A stretch of 36,284 nucleotides of DNA from Streptomycetaceae bacterium. GTDB taxonomy: Bacteria > Actinomycetota > Actinomycetes > Streptomycetales > Streptomycetaceae. The translations under genes and the position numbers were made by a program. Positions 26,640 to 33,925 of this stretch are shown here, in pieces. A model generated the notes under the pieces. It was not told where the DNA came from, ran no database searches, and saw only the letters and a program-made list of their open reading frames with translations. The stretch spans positions 1-36,284 of the forward strand of contig JAFAUH010000289.1 in assembly GCA_019243445.1 (NCBI GenBank), written 5' to 3'. Numbering within the stretch: position 1 is the first letter of the stretch; each line of letters begins with the position of its first letter.

Positions 26640-27083
26640 ATGCAGCCTTACGACGAACGCCTCACCGCGCCGCGCTCATGGTGGTTCATTGCCGTAGCGG
26701 CTGGCATCGCCGTCGGCCTGATCGCCCTTCCTTTCGGCACTCTGTCGTTCCTCGGCGTGTTCGCTGCGGGTACGGCGCTGTCGACGGCAGTGGTGAGCGC
26801 TTACGGCTCGGCGCGGATCCGGGTGGTCGCCGGCTCGCTGGTGGCGGGCGACGCAAAGATCCCGCTGGATGCGCTGGGCGAGGCGGTCGTGCTCGGTCGG
26901 GACGAGGCGATCGCCTGGCGGTCGTACAAGGCCGACACGCGCGCCTTCATGCTGCTGCGCAGCTATGTGCCGACCGCGCTCAAGGTGGAGGTCACCGATC
27001 CTGAGGATCCGACCCCGTATCTCTACCTGTCGACACGTTCGCCGGAGCAGCTCGCCGCCGCGCTGCAGGCCCTGAGGGCCTAG
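26640..27083 (+). CDS. DUF3093 membrane protein, 147 aa
   Basis: The N-terminus MQPYDERLTAPRSWWFIAVA leads into two membrane helices (AAGIAVGLIALPFGTL and FLGVFAAGTALSTAVV). A cytoplasmic domain follows, with SARIRVVAGSLVAGDAKIPL, ADTRAFMLLRSYVPTALKVEVTDPEDPTPYLYLSTRSP, the DUF3093 pattern in actinobacteria. It is divergent from dut with a 191-bp gap. There is no clear ribosome-binding site before the ATG, so the mRNA may be leaderless. Function unknown. Confidence 0.85.
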   Translation: MQPYDERLTAPRSWWFIAVAAGIAVGLIALPFGTLSFLGVFAAGTALSTAVVSAYGSARIRVVAGSLVAGDAKIPLDALGEAVVLGRDEAIAWRSYKADTRAFMLLRSYVPTALKVEVTDPEDPTPYLYLSTRSPEQLAAALQALRA

Positions 27084-27093
27084 GGCCTAGGGC

Positions 27094-27951
27094 TTAGGGC
27101 GAGTCGATCTCACCAGGCGAGGGGTAGCCCCCTTCTCCTGCCTTCGGCGGGAGGTGCCCCTGAGAGGCAGGGGGAACATCCCGGGGAGGAACATCCCATG
27201 GGATCTGGCGGGCGCGCAGGTCGTGGCGGACCTGTTGGGCAAGCTTCCGGGTGCCCCGGCGGTTCACTATGACGCCGATCGTCGCGCCGACCATGAACGG
27301 GGTCAGCGTCGGCAGATGGCGTGCGGTGCGCTTGACGAGCTTCTGGCGCAGTTCGCGCTTCATCTGGGTGCTGAACGCGATACTGACGGAGGATGCCCTG
27401 GTCACTTCGATGCCGCGCTGCTGCGTCCAGGCGCCGAGATAGGCGGCGGTGCGCTCCATGAGGCCGCCGGGAGCCCGTACTCCATAGACCTCATGCAACT
27501 CGGCGATCAGTTTGAATTCCACGGCCGCGACAGCGAGCGTCTCGGTGGCCAGCTCGGCTGTCATGGCCAGCGGTACAGGCAGCATGGCCGCAGCGCCGAT
27601 ACCGGCGCCGACGGTCGCTGTGCCGACGGTGGCGGCGGCGACGAGCTTGTCCGCGATCTCCTCCGGGCCAAGGCCCGGGAAGTGCCTGCGCAGTGTCTCC
27701 ACGTCTCGGACGGGAATACGCGGGGCCACATCGATCAGCCACTCGGTGAGCACCGTCAGACCGGATTTGGCACCGCGGCCGATAAGGTGCGCGAGCGAGC
27801 CCCGTCCCTCACCGTGCTCCCGCTCCTCATCGCCGCCTGCCGCCGGGGTGGTCGCGTCGAGGTACGACCCGACCGCCCCCGGCGTCGGGGCAGCGTCCTC
27901 CCCCTCTGAGCGGTTCACGCGCTTCTTTCGGAAAGGTACGGAGCCCACCAC
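27094..27951 (-). CDS. unrecognised actinobacterial protein, about 285 aa
   Basis: I do not recognise the family. After a polar N-terminus comes a charged stretch, then LAHLIGRGAKSGLTVLTEWLIDVAPRIPVRD. A Gly/Ala-rich hydrophobic region follows (TVGTATVGAGIGAAAMLPVP), with helices TLAVAAVEFKLIAELHEVYG, ERTAAYLGAWTQQRGIE and TPFMVGATIGVIVNRRG. Membrane association is possible. I take a GTG at 27951 (or 27948) because the ATG at 27999 would overlap the DUF4193 gene. The last 30 residues are encoded by what looks like an intergenic repeat (27121-27195), so the frame has probably been extended at its end. Confidence 0.65.
   Translation of the reverse strand: MVGSVPFRKKRVNRSEGEDAAPTPGAVGSYLDATTPAAGGDEEREHGEGRGSLAHLIGRGAKSGLTVLTEWLIDVAPRIPVRDVETLRRHFPGLGPEEIADKLVAAATVGTATVGAGIGAAAMLPVPLAMTAELATETLAVAAVEFKLIAELHEVYGVRAPGGLMERTAAYLGAWTQQRGIEVTRASSVSIAFSTQMKRELRQKLVKRTARHLPTLTPFMVGATIGVIVNRRGTRKLAQQVRHDLRARQIPWDVPPRDVPPASQGHLPPKAGEGGYPSPGEIDSP
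27121..27195. repeat. repeat-like sequence in the 3' end of the 27094-27951 gene
   Basis: The stretch includes CCTTCGGCGGGAGGTGCCCC, typical of short sequences scattered between streptomycete genes, and a doubled GGAACATCCC (27172 and 27189). It adds a Pro/Gly-rich tail to the protein. Just beyond, 27081-27100 repeats TAGGGCC(T). Confidence 0.45.
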
Positions 27952-27964
27952 GGCTGTCCCGGCT

Positions 27965-28264
27965 TCAGGCCGCGCAGTCGCGGCAGATCGGTTGGCCATT
28001 CTTCTCGGCGGCCAGCTGGCTACGATGGTGGACGAGGAAGCAGCTCATGCACGTGAACTCGTCCGCCTGGCGAGGCAGCACCCGGACCGACAACTCCTCA
28101 TTGGAGAGATCGGCGCCGGGCAGCTCAAGCCCTTCGGCCTGCTCGAACTCGTCGACATCGACGGTCGAGGCCGACTTATCGGTGCGGCGGGCCTTCAGTT
28201 CCTCGATGCTGTCCTCGTTGACGTCATCGTCGGTCTTGCGTGGGGTGTCGTAGTCCGTTGCCAT
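27965..28264 (-). CDS. DUF4193 protein, 99 aa, CxxC pair
   Basis: The start is MATDYDTPRKTDDDVNED with GGAGGGGGAG upstream. The acidic N-terminal part is followed by EFTCMSCFLVHHRSQLA and ICRDC, two Cys pairs forming a probable zinc ribbon, matching DUF4193, a widespread actinobacterial family of unknown role. It likely acts in the cytoplasm and is possibly nucleic-acid or RNA-polymerase associated (inference). The 399 bp upstream (28265-28663) hold its promoter and a hairpin described separately. Confidence 0.9.
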   Translation of the reverse strand: MATDYDTPRKTDDDVNEDSIEELKARRTDKSASTVDVDEFEQAEGLELPGADLSNEELSVRVLPRQADEFTCMSCFLVHHRSQLAAEKNGQPICRDCAA

Positions 28265-28471
28265 GTCGCTCTCCCCCTCCGGGTGTCTGCGGTATCTCTA
28301 GCGCACGTAACGCGTGAGAGGCCGGACTTGTGCCCGACCCGAGGCGGAGATTTTGCCTTACATCAAGGCCTGTTACTCAATCGACACCCAACCACGCCCC
28401 CGAAGAGGTGATCGGATCGGCCGTCAATCAGGCCCCAACACGGTCCGAATGTCGCACTTCACTCACGCCGT

Positions 28472-28532
28472 CCCGTGTACTTCCCGTGATCACACCCTGC
28501 GGAAACCTGGATTTTTCCGCTTTTTACACGGG
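28472..28532 (+). ncRNA. structured intergenic element, possible 3' end of a small RNA
   Basis: GCGGAAA (28499-28505) pairs with TTTCCGC (28514-28520) and is followed by TTTTT on the plus strand, a Rho-independent type terminator. An outer stem CCCGTGTA (28472-28479) with TACACGGG (28525-28532) encloses it. No plus-strand gene ends here. The 28265-28663 gap is noticeably AT-richer than the surrounding genes and has no supported gene. A plus-strand small RNA ending near 28525 would explain it; its 5' end is unknown. Confidence 0.35.
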
Positions 28533-28663
28533 CCGATTGATCACTCTCCGTATCGATGGCCGAATTTGTTTGTGCAATCGGTCACAGCATCGGTCCACAA
28601 AGAGCGGATCGCGACATTTCACGCAAAGCGAACGTGCGCCCGCACGCTCAAGTGCCACAGAAA

Positions 28664-30004
28664 TCACACGGGTATCGAAACCTTCATCACCAGCCCACCG
28701 CCCTCGCGCGGCTCGGCGGTGATCGATCCGCCGTGGGCCCGCGCCACGGAGCGGACGATGGACAGGCCAAGACCCACGCCCTTGTCGCTACCCGTCCGTT
28801 CGGTACGCAGTCTGCGGAACGGCTCGAAGATGTTGTCCAGCTCGTAAGCCGGGACAGCCGGGCCCGTATTGGCCACTATCAGATATGCCCGGCCGGACTC
28901 CTTGCCCGTGGCGACCTCGACCCAGCCGTCCTTGGGGACGTTATAGCGCACGGCGTTCTGCACCAGATTCAGCGCGATCCGCTCCAGCAGTACACCGCTG
29001 CCCTGCACCACCGCTGGTTCAAGATCCTCGGCGCGCAGCTCCACACACCGCTCCTGGGCCTCCGCCCGACTCTGGTCGACCGCCTGGGCGGCCGCCTCCG
29101 CGAGATCGACTGCTTTGCGCTCCACGACCTCGTTATCGCTGCGGGCGAGCAGCAACAGCCCCTCCACCAGCTGCTCACTGCGCAGATTAGTGACGAGCAG
29201 CGTCTTGCCGAGCTGCTGCAGGTCTTCAGAAGCATGGGGGTCGGCGAGCTGGACCTCGAGCAGTGTGCGGTTGATCGCCAGTGGTGTGCGCAACTCGTGC
29301 GAGGCGTTGGCGACGAATCTGCGCTGCGACTCGAAGGAGCGAGCGAGGCGGTCGAGCATGTCGTCGAAGGTGTCGGCCAGCTCCTTGAGCTCGTCGTCGG
29401 GGCCGTCCATCTCGATCCTCCGCGACAGGTCGGAGCCGGCCACAGAGCGGGCGGTGCGGGTGATCCGGCCCAGCGGCGCAAGCACTCGGCCTGCCATCAC
29501 ATAGCCGAAGGCAAACGCGATCACCGATAGGCCCAACAGCGCCATCAGCGCATGCCGCAGCAGATTGGCAAGGGCCAGCTCACGCTGAGCCTTCATACAC
29601 GCGTCGAGAGCGTCGTTGAACTGGGTAGCCGAGGAGTCCAGCGTCGGATCGGTGAGACCGGGGCAGGTATTGCTGGTGAGTCGTACCTGTCCGGTGACCA
29701 GACGGAAGGGGGTCATGCTGCCCTGGCGCATCGCATCCGCCGCGAGGAGATAGATCACCAGCAGCAGCAGCACTCCGGCGATGAGGAACATCCCGCCGTA
29801 CAGCACGGTGAGCCGTATCCGGATGGTCGGCCGTAGCCACGGCCTGGACGATTCAGCTCGGTGCGGCTCCCAGGTGGGCTTGGGCGGCATCGCGGGCGGC
29901 GAAGGAGCTGTGAGCTGCGACGGCGCGGTCGGCAGGGTGCCGTGCTCCCTTGAGGACGCAGGAGACGCTGAAGACGCACTCGGTTCGGACATGGGGGAAG
30001 CCAT
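28664..30004 (-). CDS. cutS: sensor histidine kinase CutS, 446 aa
   Basis: This is a membrane kinase paired with CutR. A long Pro/Ser-rich cytoplasmic N-terminus precedes membrane helix LYGGMFLIAGVLLLLVIYLL, then an extracellular loop with C114 and C136 and a second helix (LRHALMALLGLSVIAFAFGYVM). A HAMP linker, phospho-accepting H236 in VANASHELRTPLA, and the ATP-binding boxes NLVQNAVRYN, NTGPAVP and GVGLGLSIVRSVARAHGG follow. In Streptomyces CutRS is linked to secretion stress and redox; the two extracellular cysteines fit a thiol-redox sensor. The start is 6 nt after the cutR stop; ATG at codon 5 is an alternative. Confidence 0.94.
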   Translation of the reverse strand: MASPMSEPSASSASPASSREHGTLPTAPSQLTAPSPPAMPPKPTWEPHRAESSRPWLRPTIRIRLTVLYGGMFLIAGVLLLLVIYLLAADAMRQGSMTPFRLVTGQVRLTSNTCPGLTDPTLDSSATQFNDALDACMKAQRELALANLLRHALMALLGLSVIAFAFGYVMAGRVLAPLGRITRTARSVAGSDLSRRIEMDGPDDELKELADTFDDMLDRLARSFESQRRFVANASHELRTPLAINRTLLEVQLADPHASEDLQQLGKTLLVTNLRSEQLVEGLLLLARSDNEVVERKAVDLAEAAAQAVDQSRAEAQERCVELRAEDLEPAVVQGSGVLLERIALNLVQNAVRYNVPKDGWVEVATGKESGRAYLIVANTGPAVPAYELDNIFEPFRRLRTERTGSDKGVGLGLSIVRSVARAHGGSITAEPREGGGLVMKVSIPV

Positions 30005-30010
30005 CCCGGA

Positions 30011-30664
30011 TCAGATCCGGTAGCCGGAGCCGGGGACCGTCACGATGACAGGTGGTTCGCCAAGCTTGCGACGCAAGGTCATCACCGTCACCCGGACGAC
30101 ATTGGTGAACGGGTCGGTGTTCTCGTCCCAGGCCTTCTCCAGCAGCTGCTCGGCAGAGACCACAGAGCCTTCACTGCGCATCAACACCTCGAGAACGGCG
30201 AACTCCTTCGGCGCGAGACGCACCTCCTCGCCGCCACGGAAGACCTCGCGGCGATTGGGATCGAGCCTGATCCCGGCCCGTTCCAGGACGGGCGGCAACG
30301 GCATGCTCGTACGGCGCCCGAGTGCCCGTACCCGCGCGGTCAGCTCGCTGAAGGCGAACGGTTTGGGGAGGTAGTCGTCGGCGCCAAGCTCCAGGCCCTC
30401 GACGCGGTCGCTCACATCACCCGCGGCGGTGAGCATCAGGACCCGCGTGGACAGGCCCATGTCGACGAGCTTGCGGCATACCTCGTCGCCATGAGTCACC
30501 GGCAAGTCACGGTCGAGCACGACCACGTCGTAATCGTTGACTCCGATGCGCTCGAGCGCCGCACCTCCGTCGTAGACGACATCCACGGCCATGGCCTCCC
30601 GGCGCAGGCCGGTGGCCACGGCATCGGCAAGCAGTTGCTCGTCCTCGACGACGAGTACGCGCAC
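30011..30664 (-). CDS. cutR: response regulator CutR, 217 aa
   Basis: It is an OmpR-type regulator. The receiver begins MRVLVVEDEQLLADAVATGL, with phospho-acceptor D51 in VVVLDRDLP and Lys in LPKPFAF. The winged helix includes VRLAPKEFAVLEVLMRSEG and FTNVVRVTVMTLRRKLGEP. The GTG at 30664 has GGAAGGA 8 nt upstream and gives 217 residues, the length I recall for S. lividans CutR. It precedes cutS in the operon. Confidence 0.95.
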   Translation of the reverse strand: MRVLVVEDEQLLADAVATGLRREAMAVDVVYDGGAALERIGVNDYDVVVLDRDLPVTHGDEVCRKLVDMGLSTRVLMLTAAGDVSDRVEGLELGADDYLPKPFAFSELTARVRALGRRTSMPLPPVLERAGIRLDPNRREVFRGGEEVRLAPKEFAVLEVLMRSEGSVVSAEQLLEKAWDENTDPFTNVVRVTVMTLRRKLGEPPVIVTVPGSGYRI

Positions 30665-30772
30665 GTCGCTGGTCCTTCCACGCGAAGCAAGACTGGACAC
30701 CCCCCATCCTGCCGTGGATGCCCATAAAACAGCGGTAAGGCGAGGAGCCGGAAGAGCGTCAGAAGATCACCG

Positions 30773-30802
30773 GTGAGCGACACACGCGAGCAAGCGGAGT
30801 GG
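30773..30802 (+). repeat. 30-bp dispersed repeat upstream of cutR
   Basis: It begins GTGAGCGACACACGCGAG and matches the reverse complement of 35251-35280 with three mismatches in 30. It lies in the 378-bp divergent gap 30665-31042, which otherwise holds promoters and a possible stem region near 30825-30870 but no gene I can support. Confidence 0.7.
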
Positions 30803-31042
30803 GTCTTCCGCAGGGCAGGGGGAGGCCGGAGAAACCCTGGCGAGATTCCCGGCAATGAAAGGTTTCCCCTCAGCAGGGCGTGGGGAAGACGTCTGCAACC
30901 CGCGATCACCTCATCCTCTGCGCGTATTGCCGCGCTTTCCTGTGATCGCCCGTACCACTGATCGCCACTGGACCTCTGCCCTTACCCGTACCGTAGATCA
31001 ACCCACTGACCATCTCGTGCCACCAACGACGAGGGGCGCCTC

Positions 31043-31213
31043 ATGGACGCATTCACCACCGGAATCATGCAACGCATAAGAAGTACCGAAACCGACCTTT
31101 ACCGGGCCCGCGAGGCCGGGGACGACTTCCTCGCCGAGGTGGAGCAGGGCGAGCTCGACGATCTGCACCGGATCGCCGCCGAACACGGTGTCGACCTGCC
31201 CAAGATCGCCTGA
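31043..31213 (+). CDS. conserved small protein, 56 aa
   Basis: The start is MDAFTTGIMQRIRSTETDLY, with GAGGGG 6 nt before the ATG. The rest is acidic and helical (ARE-AGDDFLAEVEQGELDDLHRIAAEHG) and ends DLPKIA. It is soluble and Cys-free. Codon bias is clearly streptomycete (G or C in most third positions) and two hairpins follow the stop. I believe it is conserved next to cutRS in streptomycetes but cannot confirm it. Function unknown. Confidence 0.75.
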   Translation: MDAFTTGIMQRIRSTETDLYRAREAGDDFLAEVEQGELDDLHRIAAEHGVDLPKIA

Positions 31214-31218
31214 AGCGT

Positions 31219-31272
31219 GCCCGCCCATTGGGCGGGCCTGCGCCCCGGACACCTCCGAACGGGTGCCGGGGC
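31219..31272. terminator. two consecutive hairpins after the 56-aa gene
   Basis: GCCCGCCCA/TGGGCGGGC (31219-31237) is followed by GCCCCGG plus CACC pairing with GGTG plus CCGGGGC (31242-31272, one bulged base). Together they separate the convergent 56-aa and phosphatase genes. Confidence 0.8.
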
Positions 31273-31290
31273 GTTTGCGTGTCCTCTTTG

Positions 31291-31350
31291 GTCACGCCTA
31301 GTCACGCTTAGTCACGTTTTAGTCATACTTAGCTTTGCTTAGTCGTGCCA
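31291..31350. repeat. degenerate 10-bp tandem repeat array
   Basis: Six 10-bp units read GTCACGCCTA, GTCACGCTTA, GTCACGTTTT, AGTCATACTT, AGCTTTGCTT and AGTCGTGCCA. The array lies between the hairpins and the phosphatase gene and includes that gene's stop codon (31339-31341). A 10-bp period matches one DNA turn. Confidence 0.65.
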
Positions 31351-32139
31351 GGCACCGAGCTCGTCCAAAAGCTCCTGCAGCGGCTCGAAGAGGCCGGAGG
31401 GAGCAGCGACGGCGAGCTCGGTAGAGGCCGCCTCACCCGGACGGCCTCCGATGAGCGCGCCCGCCTCCTGGGCGAAGAGCGCCCCGGCGGCGAGGTCCCA
31501 CGGGTTGAGTCCCCGCTCGTAGTAGCCGTTCAGCCGACCGCAGCCGACATCGCACAAGTCGATCGCGGCTGATCCGCCACGCCGGATGTCTCGTACCCGG
31601 GGCAGCAGCCCGTTGAGCACCGCTGCCTGCGCGATCCGGCGTTCGGTGAGATAACCGAAGCCGGTGCCGATGAGCGCCTGCTCGAATGCGGGAGCAGGGC
31701 GGCAACAGGCCCGCTGCCCGTTCACGTACGCGCCCTCACCGCGTATCGCCTGGTACGTCTCGCCGCGCATCGGGGCTTCGACGACTCCGACGATCGTCTC
31801 GCCGTCCTTCTCGGCGGCGATGCTTACCGCCCAGGACGGCAGGCCATAGAGATAGTTGACGGTGCCGTCCAGCGGGTCGATCACCCACCGCACGCCTGTG
31901 GTGCCCTCGGTGCTCGCGCCCTCCTCGCCCAGCAGTCCGTCGTCGGGCCGGTGCTCGGAGATGTAGTCGGTGATCAGCTTCTCGGCGGCAATGTCCATCT
32001 CGGTGACGACGTCGATCGGACTGGATTTAATGGCGGCGACGCCGAGGTCGGCGGGACGCCCGTCGCGCAGCAGCACGCCGGCACGGCGAGCGGCCTCCAG
32101 CGCGATGTCGAGGAGCTCAGCGGTGCGGGGGTGGGTCAC
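31339..32139 (-). CDS. inositol-monophosphatase-family phosphatase, 266 aa
   Basis: It is a Mg2+-dependent, Li+-sensitive type sugar or inositol phosphate phosphatase. The metal-site residues are in LLGEEGAS, WVIDPLDGTVNYLYG and GLNPWDLAAGALFAQEAG. The GTG at 32139 follows AAAGGAT. It lies just after the ferrochelatase gene on the same strand with 21 bp between. The substrate could be inositol phosphate (mycothiol or phosphatidylinositol pathways) or another phosphomonoester; sequence alone does not decide. Confidence 0.9.
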   Translation of the reverse strand: MTHPRTAELLDIALEAARRAGVLLRDGRPADLGVAAIKSSPIDVVTEMDIAAEKLITDYISEHRPDDGLLGEEGASTEGTTGVRWVIDPLDGTVNYLYGLPSWAVSIAAEKDGETIVGVVEAPMRGETYQAIRGEGAYVNGQRACCRPAPAFEQALIGTGFGYLTERRIAQAAVLNGLLPRVRDIRRGGSAAIDLCDVGCGRLNGYYERGLNPWDLAAGALFAQEAGALIGGRPGEAASTELAVAAPSGLFEPLQELLDELGAWHD

Positions 32140-32160
32140 AATGATCCTTTTCAGTCGGGT

Positions 32161-33285
32161 TCAATCGAGCCCCGCAGCGGCGGGGCGGGGGTTGCGGGCC
32201 GGGCAGCAGCCGGTCGGGCACACATCGTGGCTGGGTCCGAGCGCGCCCAGTGCGCAGCGTTCCACCGTCTCGCCGCGTTCGGTCGCAGCCCGCTCCAGTA
32301 CCAGCTCGCGCACTGCGGCCACGAAGCGTGAGTCGGCACCCACCGTCGCCGCACGGCTGATCGGCAAGCCGAGCTCGGCCGCCTTGGCTGCTGCCTCGGT
32401 GTCGAGGTCGTACGTGACCTCCATGTGATCGGAGACAAAGCCGATCGGCGCCATCACCACCGCAGGCACGCCCTGTGCGTGCAGCTCCTCCAAGTGGTCG
32501 CAGATGTCGGGTTCCAGCCACGGAATGTGCAAAGCGCCGCTGCGCGACTGATAGACGAGCCGCCACGGCCGATCGACGCCGGTGGCCTTGCATACCGCCT
32601 CGGCGATCACGGCGGCGACGTCCAGGTGCTGCGCGACGTACGCGCCGCCTTCACCGCCGGTGGTGGGCGCCTTGAGCGGGCCCGAGGTGTCAGCTGCGGC
32701 GGTCGGGATGGAGTGGGTGGTGAAGGCGATATGTGCGCCGTTTCGTACCTCCTCGGGCAGCTCGTCGAGTGCGGCGAGCACCGCCTCCGTCATGGGGCCG
32801 ATGAAGCCCGGGTGGTTGAAGTAGTGGCGCAGCTTGTCGATCCGGGGCAGAGGGCGGCCCTCCGCCTCCAGCGTGGCGAGGGCATCCGCGAGGTTCTCGC
32901 GGTACTGGCGGCAGCCCGAATACGAGGCATAGGCGCTCGTGAGCAGAACGAGGATGCGCTGATGGCCGTCGTCGATCATGGTGCGCAGGGTGTCGGTGAG
33001 GTACGGAGCCCAGTTGCGGTTGCCCCAGTAGACGGGCAAGTCGAGGCCGTGCTCGGTGAAGTCCTTGCGCAGCGCGTCGAGCAGGGCGCGATTCTGGGCG
33101 TTGATCGGGCTGACCCCGCCAAAGAGGAAGTAGTGCTGCCCGACTTCCTTGAGGCGCTCACGCGGGATGCCGCGTCCCCGGGTGACGTTCTCCAGGAACG
33201 GGACAACGTCGTCGAGGCCTTCCGGACCGCCGAAGGAGAGCAGCAGGAGGGCGTCATAAGGGCGTGAGTCTTGTTGATCGGCCAT
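32161..33285 (-). CDS. hemH: ferrochelatase of the coproporphyrin type (HemH/CpfC), 374 aa
   Basis: It inserts Fe2+ into coproporphyrin III in the actinobacterial haem pathway. Signatures are [21 protein letters not shown], the HHxL-like and YWGNRNWAP region, [23 protein letters not shown] with the catalytic His, LVYQSRSG, and [16 protein letters not shown] with the metal-side Glu. The C-terminus carries Cys residues in [19 protein letters not shown], a likely [2Fe-2S] site as in other actinobacterial enzymes. The ATG at 33285 is preceded by CAGGA; frames starting further up are not conserved. Confidence 0.94.
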   Translation of the reverse strand: MADQQDSRPYDALLLLSFGGPEGLDDVVPFLENVTRGRGIPRERLKEVGQHYFLFGGVSPINAQNRALLDALRKDFTEHGLDLPVYWGNRNWAPYLTDTLRTMIDDGHQRILVLLTSAYASYSGCRQYRENLADALATLEAEGRPLPRIDKLRHYFNHPGFIGPMTEAVLAALDELPEEVRNGAHIAFTTHSIPTAAADTSGPLKAPTTGGEGGAYVAQHLDVAAVIAEAVCKATGVDRPWRLVYQSRSGALHIPWLEPDICDHLEELHAQGVPAVVMAPIGFVSDHMEVTYDLDTEAAAKAAELGLPISRAATVGADSRFVAAVRELVLERAATERGETVERCALGALGPSHDVCPTGCCPARNPRPAAAGLD

Positions 33286-33307
33286 GTCTCGATCCTGCCA
33301 TCCGCCG

Positions 33308-33329
33308 CCTGGCGTGAGCCTGGCGTGAG
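33308..33329 (-). promoter_or_regulatory. 11-bp tandem repeat in the hemH leader
   Basis: CCTGGCGTGAG occurs twice without a gap (33308-33318 and 33319-33329), 23 bp before the hemH start. A CATACT -10-like element lies just upstream on the minus strand (33333-33328). It could be an operator for a haem or iron regulator; the regulator is not identified. The 640-bp gap 33286-33925 otherwise contains a short leader frame (33719-33790) and sepH control sequence. Confidence 0.45.
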
Positions 33330-33718
33330 TATGATCCCACGGCCGCGGCTGCCGCGGTACAGGTACGCGCCCGGCATCGGAGGCTGCGCGCCGACGCGTG
33401 GTTGGTCGGTGTATTGCCGGTCGATGCGTTGTGCCCCGGCGCACGCCGGAGCTGCAGTTCCTGGGGGCGCGTCCGTGCGGCCGAATCGCGCAACTGCTCA
33501 CCGATTGAGCGGAAGAGGCACCTCAGAACCCCCCAGAGCAGGCCTTCCGCTCCAATCCTTCCTCATCGGGTCGGAACATCGACGGCGCGGTGCTGCACCT
33601 CAGTGGCCCGAATGGAGTACTGTGGCGAATCCGTGCACCGGTTTCCGTCCGGCTGTCCGGATCCTGTGGGAGGGGCCCGAGGGTGTTATGTGACTAGGCG
33701 CCGTTACGCAGGAGAGGT

Positions 33719-33790
33719 ATGCGCAACGGATTGCAACAGAGAGTGACGAGTTCCGTCACTTTGAGTTGCGAAAAGGTAACCGTGCCATAA
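33719..33790 (+). CDS. possible 23-aa leader peptide before sepH
   Basis: The frame is MRNGLQQRVTSSVTLSCEKV and ends TVP, with AGGAGAGG just upstream of the ATG. It lies 135 bp before sepH on the same strand. The good ribosome-binding site and isolation suggest a translated short frame; no run of regulatory codons is apparent. It may simply be a chance frame. Confidence 0.35.
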   Translation: MRNGLQQRVTSSVTLSCEKVTVP

Positions 33791-33925
33791 CGGTGGGTCG
33801 GGGAAGGTATCCGACACGCCGGGCAAGTCGGCAAGGTTGTGGCAGGCCGCAGTCGGGCAGGCCACACTCGTTCTTCGGGAGCAGCGACGCACGTGACGTC
33901 GGCAGGCACCACCCGGGAGGTCCCC

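Noticed and set aside
30665-31042. possible riboswitch upstream of the 56-aa gene
   Set aside because: GC-rich stems can be drawn near 30825-30870, but none of the conserved cores I know (cobalamin, c-di-AMP, TPP, SAM, FMN) is present.
33286-33501. 72-codon N-terminal extension of hemH
   Set aside because: The conserved protein begins at [11 protein letters not shown] with a ribosome-binding site; the upstream part is Arg/Thr-rich and holds the 11-bp repeats.
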